A stretch of 64,000 bases of DNA, taken from positions 17,475-81,474 of the forward strand of contig NZ_JAAUWV010000018.1 in the NCBI RefSeq assembly GCF_014694405.1, in the 5' to 3' direction. Source of the stretch: Pseudoalteromonas sp. S16_S37. GTDB taxonomy: Bacteria; Pseudomonadota; Gammaproteobacteria; Enterobacterales; Alteromonadaceae. The translations under genes and the position numbers were made by a program. Below the pieces are notes generated by a model. The model ran no database searches, had not been told where the DNA came from, and was given only the letters and a program-made list of their open reading frames with translations. The stretch's first letter is position 1; each line of letters opens with the position of its first letter. Below are positions 30,401-37,692 of this stretch, in pieces.

Positions 30401-33400
30401 TAGGGTTGGCGCGCGGCTATTTAAACTTAGCAGAGCTTACTCAGTCGCGCTTTGTGATGCTCAATACACCCACAGGGCAACGTGTTAGAGCCTATCAGTC
30501 GGGAGACTTAGTGCGTCTGCGTGCAAATGGCAAGATAGCTTACATTTCGCGTTTAGATAATCAAATTAAATTAAGAGGGTATCGCATAGAGCTTGCCGAG
30601 ATAGAGCAGGTCATTCTCACTTGCCCTGAGCTTGATGAATGCGTGGTACAGCTATGCACTTTAGCCAGTGGCGCAAAACAACTAGTGGCATTTTTGTGCT
30701 TTGATGAAACGGTGTTTACTGAAGATAGCGTTGTGCATGCGGTGCAAAATTATGTAGCGGCCAAACTACCAGCATATATGCACCCCAGTCACTATATAGC
30801 GCTTGAAACATTACCGTTAACACCTCATGGGAAGGTTGACCATAAAGCTTTAGACGAAATGTTCATGGCGTGCAATGAGCAACCCCATCAAGAGCTACAA
30901 ACTAGCGATAAGCAGCATCCCCCAGAAACGATAGCCGGTAAGTTGTTAAACTTATATCACAACGTATTGAATACAAAAAATTTAACGCTTGATGATGACT
31001 TCTTTGCGTTTGGTGGAGATTCGATATTAAGTATTCAAATAGCCAGTAGAGCGCGAGCCTTAGGGATAGAAATATCCGTGGCTGATGTGTTTAATTACAA
31101 TACTGTTTCTCGCCTTGCTGAGCATGTTAAGGGCAACCACAGTGAGTCTTCTAGCGTTGATACGGTTCCCTCACATAGCGGGCCAGTTGCACCTTTGCCG
31201 ATACAAAAGTGGTTTTTTGAACAAGCGTTTGAAAAACCAACGCACTGGAATCAAGCTCTGCTGTTAGCAACTGACAAGCTGTTAGACGTTGCGCATATTC
31301 AATCAGCATTGGATAACATCATTGAATTACATGAAGCGCTGCGCTTGGTTGTAAATCATGGCAATGAGCTAGAAGTACAGCCTAGTGTTCACAGTGATGA
31401 AATCTTGTTGCAAACAGACCTTCGAGATAGTCATCAGTGGCAGTCAGATTTATTAGAAGTAGCCAATAAAGCTCAACAAAGCTTTGCGTTTACTAGTAAG
31501 CCACTACTGAAAGTGTGTTTTTTCAAAACACCACACGATGAGTCCCACAACCGATTGCTTATTGTTGCACATCATTTGATCATAGATGGTGTTTCATGGC
31601 GTCTGCTGCTAGAGGATTTTCAGAGCGCTTGTGAGAGCGCGATAGAGGGGCAGCAAATTGTCTTACCAAAACGCACAGCGTCACTTTATCAGGTGAGTCA
31701 ATATTACTTGGAACTTGCTCAACACAGTGATGTTTTAAACTATTGGCAAGCCCTTGTGGAGCGAGCTGATAGCAAATCTATGTTGCGGTTGCGCAAGCCA
31801 AAAAACAATCAGCTACCAAAAGCTGCTAGCTACAAGCATGTTTGCTGTGAACAACTAACCGATGTGTTAGTTCAAGACGCCAATGTTGCCTATAACACAT
31901 CGGTGCAAGTGCTGCTGCTAAGTGCTCTGCAATGGTGTGCTATGACGCATTATCAAACGCGTTCACAAATCATCATGCTTGAAGGCCATGGTCGAGAAAC
32001 CCTCAATAAAGCAATTAAAGCTGAGCGTTGTATTGGCTGGTTAACCGCTATGTATCCGTTTCATTTATTTAGTAATGCAGCCTCATTACATGAAGTAATT
32101 TGCAGTGTTAAAGAGCAACTGGCGTATGTGACTGGCATTGCCAGTAGCTATGGCGCACTGCGCTATGGACATGATGGTGTGGATACCCGCCAGTCACTGC
32201 ATATAGATTGCCAAAATAAAATTTTCTTCAATTATTTAGGGCAATTAGATAACGCAATAAACAGTGAGGGATTAATAACGGGTGCATCAGAGGATATTGG
32301 TGCTTTGCACAGTGATTGTAATCATCTTTATTATGGCCTGCAGATCACCGCCGCAATCAACAATGGCGCACTCTCACTTAATTTTGATTACGATAAACAA
32401 AGGCTAGATAGTACAGATGTAGCAATGCTCGCTAGCCATTTTGAAGAAAGCCTTAAAACGGTACTAACGCACTGTGCAAATACCAAGCTTCATCAATATA
32501 CGCCCAGCGACTTTAACTTATTGACGGGCGTTTCCAGGCTGCAATTAGAAAAGCTGCTTACACCTTACCGCCAGCAAGTTATCGCTGATATTTACCCAAT
32601 GAGCATGCTGCAAAAAGGCATGTGGCTGGTAAGTCAGCGCACCGCATCAGTCTCAGATGTGCCGTATTTAGAGCAAGTCTCTATGGTGTTTGACGGAGAG
32701 TTTGATATTGAAGCGTTTAGTTACGCTTGGCAATGTCTTGTAAAAACGCACAGTATTTTAAGAACTGCATTTATAAAAGCGACGGATGAACCTTTGCAGG
32801 TGGTGATAGAAGATCCGCAACTACCACTGCAAATTGATGACTCAGAACAGTTTTTACTCAGTGGCATGACGGAGCATGAGTATCTTCAAACAATTGCAGA
32901 GCTTGAGTACAGTGAAGGAATAGATCTAACCATAGCGCCTTGTATGCGACTTAGGTTGGTTCCGTTATTAGGCAATCGTTATGGGTTTATTTGGACGTAT
33001 CATCATTTGATAATGGATGGCTGGTCACAACCAACATTATTTGCCAACCTGTTATCCTTTTACGCTGCGCGTTTAAGTGGCCAACCTATTCATATTAAAG
33101 ACGATAACTTTAAAGACTACATAGCTTATCTGCAAAGGCAAAATAGCTTCGGTGAGCAGGCATTTTGGCAAGAGTATTTGTCAGGTGTTAACGAGCCAAC
33201 TTTAGTCACAGAGCATATTACGTGTGAAAACACAGCTGATGAGCGTAAAGTGGGTCAAATTGATGTTGTTATTGACGCTCAATTGCGCTCGCAGCTTAAT
33301 CACTTTGCAAAAGCACAAGGGTTTACACTGAACCATATTCTGCAAGGTGTTTGGGGTTATTGGCTAAGCACATGTTGTAACAGTGATTATGCATTATTTG

Positions 33401-36400
33401 GTCAAACTATCTCAGGTAGACCTACTGATTTAACAGACGTTGAGCAACGCGTCGGATTATACATAAACACCCAAGCGGTAAAACTCAATGTTGAAGCAGG
33501 TGATAGTGTTTTAAGCTATTTAAAGCGTGTTAAACAAAACCATCTGCAGCTTGCAACATATTGCCACAGCGCACTCACACAGGTGCATAACTGGAGCGAT
33601 ATTGACAATGGTACAGAGCTTTTCGATGCGTTATATGTGTTTGAAAATTATCCAACAGCACCGCTTGATAATGCCAACGAAGTACCATTTGAAGTACAAA
33701 GCCAACAGTTTGTTGACCATACCCATTATCCACTTACCTTGGTTATTGGCGATTCTGAGCAGTTAACTTTGAGTCTTTGTCATGATTTGAGTCATTTTAG
33801 CCGTCATGTTGCACAGCAAAGTTTAGAAACCTTATGCCATTTGTTGGGTTTATTTATTATCCAGCCAGAGGAGCTGTTATGCACGCTACCTTTGTTAACT
33901 GATGAGCAGTTGCATCAAACAACACTAGATACTTTTAGTAGCTCAATAGCGAGCACTGAAACAGTCAGCTTTGACGAAACCGAAAGCTTGATTACGCGTT
34001 TTGAGCGCATGTTAGCGCTATATCCAAATAAATCAGCGCTGCGGTTTTATCAGGTGGATGACTGTATCGAAATGAGTTATGCGCAACTGAACGAACGCGC
34101 TAGTAAGCTTGCCAGTTACATCCACCAGCAGCTTGGTCAAAGCGCTCAACAACCAATTATCGCTATTTGTTTGGACAAAAGTTTTGAATTAATCATATCG
34201 GTTATCGCCTGCTTGAAGTTGGGGGCTGCCTACTTAGCTATCTCACCACAGCTACCTCATGCTCGTCGCCATTATATTGCTGAAAATGCTGATATTGCAG
34301 CGTTGATAACGACGGCAACAGACTGGCAAGGCGAATTGCCAAACGCGAAGGTGATTGACCTTGACATGCTAGTGTCAGCGACAAATGCGCTCGACGCGCA
34401 TATCCCAAGTGTAGATAGCAGTAGTGATGCGCTGTGTTACGTTATCTATACCTCAGGTACTACCGGCACACCCAAAGGTGTAATGGTTGAGCAAAAAAGT
34501 GTACGCAATTATGTAGCGTTTTTGAGTAAGTGTTACGGCATTACGCACGCAGATAATTATTTACAGTTCGCCAGTTGTAGCTTTGATGTGTTTGCTGAAG
34601 AAGTATTTTGCACATTGCTCAATGGTGCAACACTGGTAATGGCAGATACAAATCAATTATTAACAGCCAGAGGACTGGCAAAAGTGTCCAGCGAATGTTC
34701 GCTCACCCTAATGAGCTTACCAACGGCTTATTGGCATATGCTAGCAATGGAGCGAGTTGATTTAGGCACTGATTTAAGATTGATCACCATAGGCGGTGAG
34801 CAGATGCAAACGGGCGCACTCAATGTTTGGCAGCAACACTATGGTGAATCTATTCGCCTCATCAATGCCTATGGACCAACGGAAGCCACAATATCCGCCA
34901 CACTTAAAGAAGTGACGCACTTACACAATGAAAGATTGTCGATTGGTCTGCCCATAGCAGGCGCAAGGCTTGCGATATTTGATAGGCATGAACGTGTAAT
35001 GCCGGATTATATGACAGGCGAGTTATATATTGCAGGTGTTTGTTTAGCCAGAGGGTATTTGGCAGATAAAGAAAAAACAGACAGTGCCTTTATTTACGAC
35101 AGCACGAGTGACCTAAGATGGTACAAAACTGGTGACAAAGTAAGAATCAATGGCAACCGAGAAGTTGAATATTTAGGTCGCTTAGATGCACAAGTGAAAG
35201 TACGCGGCTATCGCATAGAGCTAGCCGAGGTTGAGCGTAATTTATTACTCAACGAGCAAATTGAGCAATGTGCTGTGGTTGTACGACATGATAGTAATGG
35301 CGCCAATCAGTTGGTGGCATTTTTGATAAGCAGTACTGCTAACATAGAACTTGCAGATGTGCGTAAAGCGTTGTCTGAGCGATTACCTGATTACATGATC
35401 CCGCAACACTTCAAGTTACTTGAGCGCTTACCGCTTACAACCAATGGAAAAGTTGATAAAAAGCAGCTAGTAGACATTGCACAAAACATGCAAAGCAAAC
35501 AAAGACTCTCTAATAATAAGCAAAAGACACCTCTGCAAAGCGCGCTAGCCACTCGATTAGAGCAGCTGCTTAATTTGCAAAGCATCAACATTGATGACGA
35601 TATCTTTATGCTAGGCGTTCATTCTTTACTGGCGATGCGATTAATTGGTGAACTCAGTGATGAACTTAATCACGACTTGCCTATCGAGCTCATCTTTAAA
35701 AATAGAACGATTGCGACGCTCAGCGCAGCACTAGAAAATCAAATTAGACGCGAGTCAGTCACTTTGCAGGATAAGGCCGTTTTGTGCTTGCAAACAGGTC
35801 AGCTCGGTTATACACCAATTGTATTAATTGCAGGCGCTGGTGGACTATTAATGGCGTTTCAAAGCCTAGTACAAGGGCTTGATGAACGCATCCCAGTGTA
35901 TGGCTTACAGCCAGATAAAATTGTCAATGAAGACAAAACCATTCATTCCGTGACGTTAACTGCGTCGCATTATTTATCGGAGTTAGAAAAAGCCGGAATT
36001 GGCAACGCGCATATTGTTGGACATTCATTTGGCAGCTTTATCGCCTACGAAATAGTTAGGTTGGCAACGCAAAAGGATCACAGCGAATTATCCTTAGCTG
36101 TGATAGATACGCCATTGCCTATGAATGCATATACGCCAATGAGCGATGAGCAATGTAGTCAACTTATGCTGGACAATTTATTAGAGTTCTTCGTGATACC
36201 ACTTTCGCAAAGTGAGCGGCAAGATTATAGCGCACTCAAACCCGAGCAAAGATTGCGTTGGATATGCAAAGTTATAAATGCCGCAGGGTATCACTTTTCA
36301 ATCTCACAACTTAGCAGGTTTGCCAAAGTGTTTGCTGCTCAGCTCAATGCACCCGTAAAGCTTCAGCCTCTAGGCGCAAAATTTCCTATTGTCATTATCA

Positions 36401-36576
36401 AAGCTGCGCTTACGAGTCACTTTGAAAATGAACTAATTCCGCCGGATATGGGATGGAGCAAGCTATGTGATTTGGTGAACAGCTATGAAGTTGAAGGTAA
36501 TCATTTGAGCATACTGCAAAAATCACACGTGGGCTCGGTTGTGAAGATTTTAGAAAAGAATTACGTTTTGAATTAA
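24475..36576 (+). CDS. Terminal NRPS: C-A(Thr)-PCP, C-A(Leu)-PCP-E, C-A-PCP-TE
   Basis: 4033 residues, overlapping the previous gene by 4 bases (ATGA-type coupling). Residues 1-60 form a TubC-like docking domain. Module 1: C (H225-H226), A with pocket DFWNIGMVH (classical Thr code), PCP (S1106). Module 2: C with HHIASDA at 1301-1307 (the usual final Gly is Ala), A with pocket DAWFLGNVV (Leu code), PCP of the GGDSI type (S2183), and an epimerization domain (HHLIIDGVSW at 2366, EGHGRE, GQL-type tail), giving D-Leu. Module 3: DCL-type C (H2843-H2844), A with pocket about DVESTGAIS (acidic residue at the 239 position, so a basic substrate is likely), PCP with GVHSL instead of GGHSL (S3717), and type I thioesterase (S3851 in GHSFG, D3878, H4010). 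The TE would release a linear or macrocyclic heptapeptide. Cyclization could use the beta-amino group, as in iturins, or the Thr hydroxyl. Confidence 0.93.
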   Translation: MMNEQTLQIENLIGEALAAGITLYEKNGGLAFKQSGDFPEELKAKVVAHKTEIIEYFIAQKLSQQMSQAQAGEQLKQYQRPAKIPLSFAQEGLWFIEQLQGGEQYYISAVFKMRGYLNVPVFERAFEQIVKRHEILRTRFIADQQGVPQQIISADISVPFVAVNVGEEKNLAAVEHQQSKDELVAKAEQFIEKFKRDPLDLERGPLLRVLLLSVGDEYWLTFNMHHIISDGASLECLVGELEILYSGLLKDKCYEVQPLPIQYADYVLWQRQTLNDAYLDNALAHLRSKLVDLDPIISLPADRPRPSVQSTSGQIYRQTLDGELANMLSKQVAQHQVTPFMWVLSCFMLFIGRISQIEHVALGTPVSGRNRPELNNLIGLFANTIVIPATLDDERKFSDWLQSQKHTILEAFEYQSVPFDKLVDALKCKRDLSHHPLVQILFTLEQTSDSSFALPNLTIEEVKPKSSHQCAIKCDLELNVQLSEQGVTLNWKFDDALYELDTIVHWANSFAVLLEHACAHPDTPCARIPLLDEKQALKILKQPQCTQVRWPSDRHLVEIFERQVTCHPERIALVDENLTLTYQALNTRANQLAHLFICHGVKAEQLIPVSVSRNVDMVVTLLAILKAGCAYVPIDPDYPADRIEYIIKDVGGELAVCDNTSAAVFDSFGMRVINISEAAIRDTHGESANLQMPISGQNLAYMIYTSGTTGRPKGVQIEHRHVVRLLFTDPGLFDFDERDVWTLFHSFCFDFSVWEMYGALLFGGRLVVVSKETSKDSEAFAKLLVEQKITVLNQTPSAFYVLQDNMLKLNKTLQAQNCIRYVIFGGEALQPAKLLPWAQQFNQCKLINMYGITETTVHVTYKQITHKDIAQGASNIGKPIPTTSCYVLDKYLQPLPYGAIGELYVGGEGVCRGYWQKEGLNKQRFITNPFSDHSSRLYKTGDLARYLCSGELLYVGRIDDQVKVRGYRIELGEIENQLRTHPWLTEVVTLLKQDDTLGSAICAFVVLAQAAQFDDLTQQVQQFLRQTLPEFMLPTNVIAVDSMPLTSNGKVDKKALLALAVPTTQSASFNAPNTEFERKIADCFAQILQLESVGRDDHFFRLGGHSLLATQAVTQLREKAKLNITLKDLFQRPDVKSLAQIAQHNHNNGDQASDNELALKKHERGGVIPLSFAQQRLWSIDQIQQGSLEYHMSAAFELVGQLNIDAFTQAWHAIAQRHEVLRTCFVCSKQGQPYQLVKQSYDDLVNYVDANALTIEQQQRLWLKILRDDRQTPFKLSQDNMLRVTLLKLGVDKYRLLVNMHHIASDAQSLNILVKEFTQFYQSYAHKHALPETLRTPLPIQYRDYAIWQRDVLNAEKLDEHAQFWLSHLDGAPPLHQLPVDNPRTKQLVTKAKLYQMQFSKQLGGAIRAHCQRLDVTLFTWLHTAFSLTVARFSNTNDVVVGAPFSGRNHTQLEHMIGFFVNTLPIRTVITDGIGFEDLLVQQKSLLENIHMHKEMPFEQIIERLKLSRDLSHQSVFQLTFSLNPQIETELKLPQIHAEPIDEHALSVKFDIELSCHENDAQMQFNWVYNNALFDEQTIASLANAFQVLVEQIVEQPMSTVNTLPLLTKAQSQAQIIRGRHTEEAYSRTVLDEFIETATTAKERTALIDSQKTHHVSYNWLHKRSNELAQYLIAKGITHEQRVVVSMAFGADLIVAMLGILKAGGCYVPVDPNYPQQRISFISEDCDAAFVITHSEHIDKFKASNNVAPSIICIDDYRTEQDIINNAHNEHCLPSINAQQLAYVIYTSGTTGNPKGVMIPHCGLMNLCNWHNRSFNVNDHSVASQTANIAFDAAAWEIWPYLCAGSAIVTVPKPVLNSPDKLAGLFTRYKVTHCFLATPIAEVMLADDTFTPQYLTYLLVGGDKLNRINVSSLPFSVVNNYGPTEASVVSTSGIVKSDNKVPDIGEPIDNTYLYILDNNKQPVPAGMVGELYIAGLGLARGYLNLAELTQSRFVMLNTPTGQRVRAYQSGDLVRLRANGKIAYISRLDNQIKLRGYRIELAEIEQVILTCPELDECVVQLCTLASGAKQLVAFLCFDETVFTEDSVVHAVQNYVAAKLPAYMHPSHYIALETLPLTPHGKVDHKALDEMFMACNEQPHQELQTSDKQHPPETIAGKLLNLYHNVLNTKNLTLDDDFFAFGGDSILSIQIASRARALGIEISVADVFNYNTVSRLAEHVKGNHSESSSVDTVPSHSGPVAPLPIQKWFFEQAFEKPTHWNQALLLATDKLLDVAHIQSALDNIIELHEALRLVVNHGNELEVQPSVHSDEILLQTDLRDSHQWQSDLLEVANKAQQSFAFTSKPLLKVCFFKTPHDESHNRLLIVAHHLIIDGVSWRLLLEDFQSACESAIEGQQIVLPKRTASLYQVSQYYLELAQHSDVLNYWQALVERADSKSMLRLRKPKNNQLPKAASYKHVCCEQLTDVLVQDANVAYNTSVQVLLLSALQWCAMTHYQTRSQIIMLEGHGRETLNKAIKAERCIGWLTAMYPFHLFSNAASLHEVICSVKEQLAYVTGIASSYGALRYGHDGVDTRQSLHIDCQNKIFFNYLGQLDNAINSEGLITGASEDIGALHSDCNHLYYGLQITAAINNGALSLNFDYDKQRLDSTDVAMLASHFEESLKTVLTHCANTKLHQYTPSDFNLLTGVSRLQLEKLLTPYRQQVIADIYPMSMLQKGMWLVSQRTASVSDVPYLEQVSMVFDGEFDIEAFSYAWQCLVKTHSILRTAFIKATDEPLQVVIEDPQLPLQIDDSEQFLLSGMTEHEYLQTIAELEYSEGIDLTIAPCMRLRLVPLLGNRYGFIWTYHHLIMDGWSQPTLFANLLSFYAARLSGQPIHIKDDNFKDYIAYLQRQNSFGEQAFWQEYLSGVNEPTLVTEHITCENTADERKVGQIDVVIDAQLRSQLNHFAKAQGFTLNHILQGVWGYWLSTCCNSDYALFGQTISGRPTDLTDVEQRVGLYINTQAVKLNVEAGDSVLSYLKRVKQNHLQLATYCHSALTQVHNWSDIDNGTELFDALYVFENYPTAPLDNANEVPFEVQSQQFVDHTHYPLTLVIGDSEQLTLSLCHDLSHFSRHVAQQSLETLCHLLGLFIIQPEELLCTLPLLTDEQLHQTTLDTFSSSIASTETVSFDETESLITRFERMLALYPNKSALRFYQVDDCIEMSYAQLNERASKLASYIHQQLGQSAQQPIIAICLDKSFELIISVIACLKLGAAYLAISPQLPHARRHYIAENADIAALITTATDWQGELPNAKVIDLDMLVSATNALDAHIPSVDSSSDALCYVIYTSGTTGTPKGVMVEQKSVRNYVAFLSKCYGITHADNYLQFASCSFDVFAEEVFCTLLNGATLVMADTNQLLTARGLAKVSSECSLTLMSLPTAYWHMLAMERVDLGTDLRLITIGGEQMQTGALNVWQQHYGESIRLINAYGPTEATISATLKEVTHLHNERLSIGLPIAGARLAIFDRHERVMPDYMTGELYIAGVCLARGYLADKEKTDSAFIYDSTSDLRWYKTGDKVRINGNREVEYLGRLDAQVKVRGYRIELAEVERNLLLNEQIEQCAVVVRHDSNGANQLVAFLISSTANIELADVRKALSERLPDYMIPQHFKLLERLPLTTNGKVDKKQLVDIAQNMQSKQRLSNNKQKTPLQSALATRLEQLLNLQSINIDDDIFMLGVHSLLAMRLIGELSDELNHDLPIELIFKNRTIATLSAALENQIRRESVTLQDKAVLCLQTGQLGYTPIVLIAGAGGLLMAFQSLVQGLDERIPVYGLQPDKIVNEDKTIHSVTLTASHYLSELEKAGIGNAHIVGHSFGSFIAYEIVRLATQKDHSELSLAVIDTPLPMNAYTPMSDEQCSQLMLDNLLEFFVIPLSQSERQDYSALKPEQRLRWICKVINAAGYHFSISQLSRFAKVFAAQLNAPVKLQPLGAKFPIVIIKAALTSHFENELIPPDMGWSKLCDLVNSYEVEGNHLSILQKSHVGSVVKILEKNYVLN

Positions 36577-36635
36577 CAGTTGTAAAATATTTGTTCTACA
36601 TTGTACACCTTACCTAGTTAAAGGATGGGAAAAAA

Positions 36636-37598
36636 ATGGACCAGTTACTCTCAGTAAAGATGGATACAAATTCAGGGGTTATCGATCATCGGATCCACGA
36701 CCTTTCATCTGAAAAACAAAGTGGATTAGCATGGATAAAAAATCATATTGATGAAGTTAATCAATGGGTAAACAAGGATGGCTTTGCCTTATTGCGGGGT
36801 TTAAATATTGTAAGCAGCAATCAATTTAGCAGCATACTTGAAACAATATTTGGTGAGCCACTAAGTCAGTATATGTATCGCTCTTCACCTCGCACCGCAT
36901 TGAAAAACAATATCTACACCACCACCGAATATCATGCTGATCAAGTGATACTTCAGCATAATGAAAACGCTTATTCCAATAAATGGCCGATGAGAATGGG
37001 CTTTTTTTGCGTGATCCCCGCCAAAAGTGGTGGCGATACACCGCTTGCCGATAGCAGAGAGGTGTACAACAACTTACCTTTGGAAATTCGTGACAAGTTT
37101 GAGCGGTTAGGGGTTATGTATGTACGAAACTACGGTGATATTGATTTGCCTTGGCAAGAAGTATTTCAAACTGATAGTAAATGCGAAGTAGAAGCATATT
37201 GCGATGCCAACCAAATTGAATATCAATGGTATGAAAACCGTTTACAAACTCGTCAACGGCGCCCCGCAGTTGCCAAACACCCGCAAACTGGCGAAAAGGT
37301 CTGGTTTAATCAAGCACATCTTTTTCACGCCTCTAGCATTGATGGACAGACATCAGATTTTATGCGCACAAGTATTGGCGAAGAGAATTTGCCTCGAAAC
37401 GCATATTATGGCGATGGAAGTGTGATTTCAGATGAAGAGATACACGCTATAAACCAAGTCTATAAGGATCTGACTTTTTCTTATCCTTGGCAAAGAAACG
37501 ATATTTTGCTGCTAGATAATATGCTGTTTACCCACGGGCGTCAGGCCTATTCAGGTGTTAGAAAAGTACTCGTAGGCATGGCAAAGATAGTTGGTTGA
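36636..37598 (+). CDS. TauD/SyrP-like Fe(II)/2-oxoglutarate dioxygenase
   Basis: 320 codons, 59 bases after the synthetase stop, with AAAGGA upstream. The sequence carries the signature of the SyrP-like branch of the TauD family: HNENAY with WP-----FFC--PA--GGDTP-ADSR. Probable iron ligands are H108 and E110 (an H-x-E variant of H-x-D) and the distal H300 in THGRQAYSG, with R302 nearby for 2-oxoglutarate. SyrP hydroxylates the beta carbon of a carrier-bound Asp in syringomycin synthesis. By analogy this enzyme may hydroxylate the Asp on module 1 of the second synthetase, though Asn or the last residue are alternatives. Its position directly after the synthetase genes supports a tailoring role. 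Confidence 0.85.
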   Translation: MDQLLSVKMDTNSGVIDHRIHDLSSEKQSGLAWIKNHIDEVNQWVNKDGFALLRGLNIVSSNQFSSILETIFGEPLSQYMYRSSPRTALKNNIYTTTEYHADQVILQHNENAYSNKWPMRMGFFCVIPAKSGGDTPLADSREVYNNLPLEIRDKFERLGVMYVRNYGDIDLPWQEVFQTDSKCEVEAYCDANQIEYQWYENRLQTRQRRPAVAKHPQTGEKVWFNQAHLFHASSIDGQTSDFMRTSIGEENLPRNAYYGDGSVISDEEIHAINQVYKDLTFSYPWQRNDILLLDNMLFTHGRQAYSGVRKVLVGMAKIVG

Positions 37599-37692
37599 AA
37601 TTGATGTATGACCGTCCGCATTTTCGGGCGAAAACGTTTTGTTAGTAGTTGTGTGGTTAGCAAATAACAGACATTTGTTGAGGAAATAAACA

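Noticed and set aside
37601..37640. Hairpin after the dioxygenase gene
   Set aside because: Pairing is imperfect and there is no T tract, so it is not called as a terminator.
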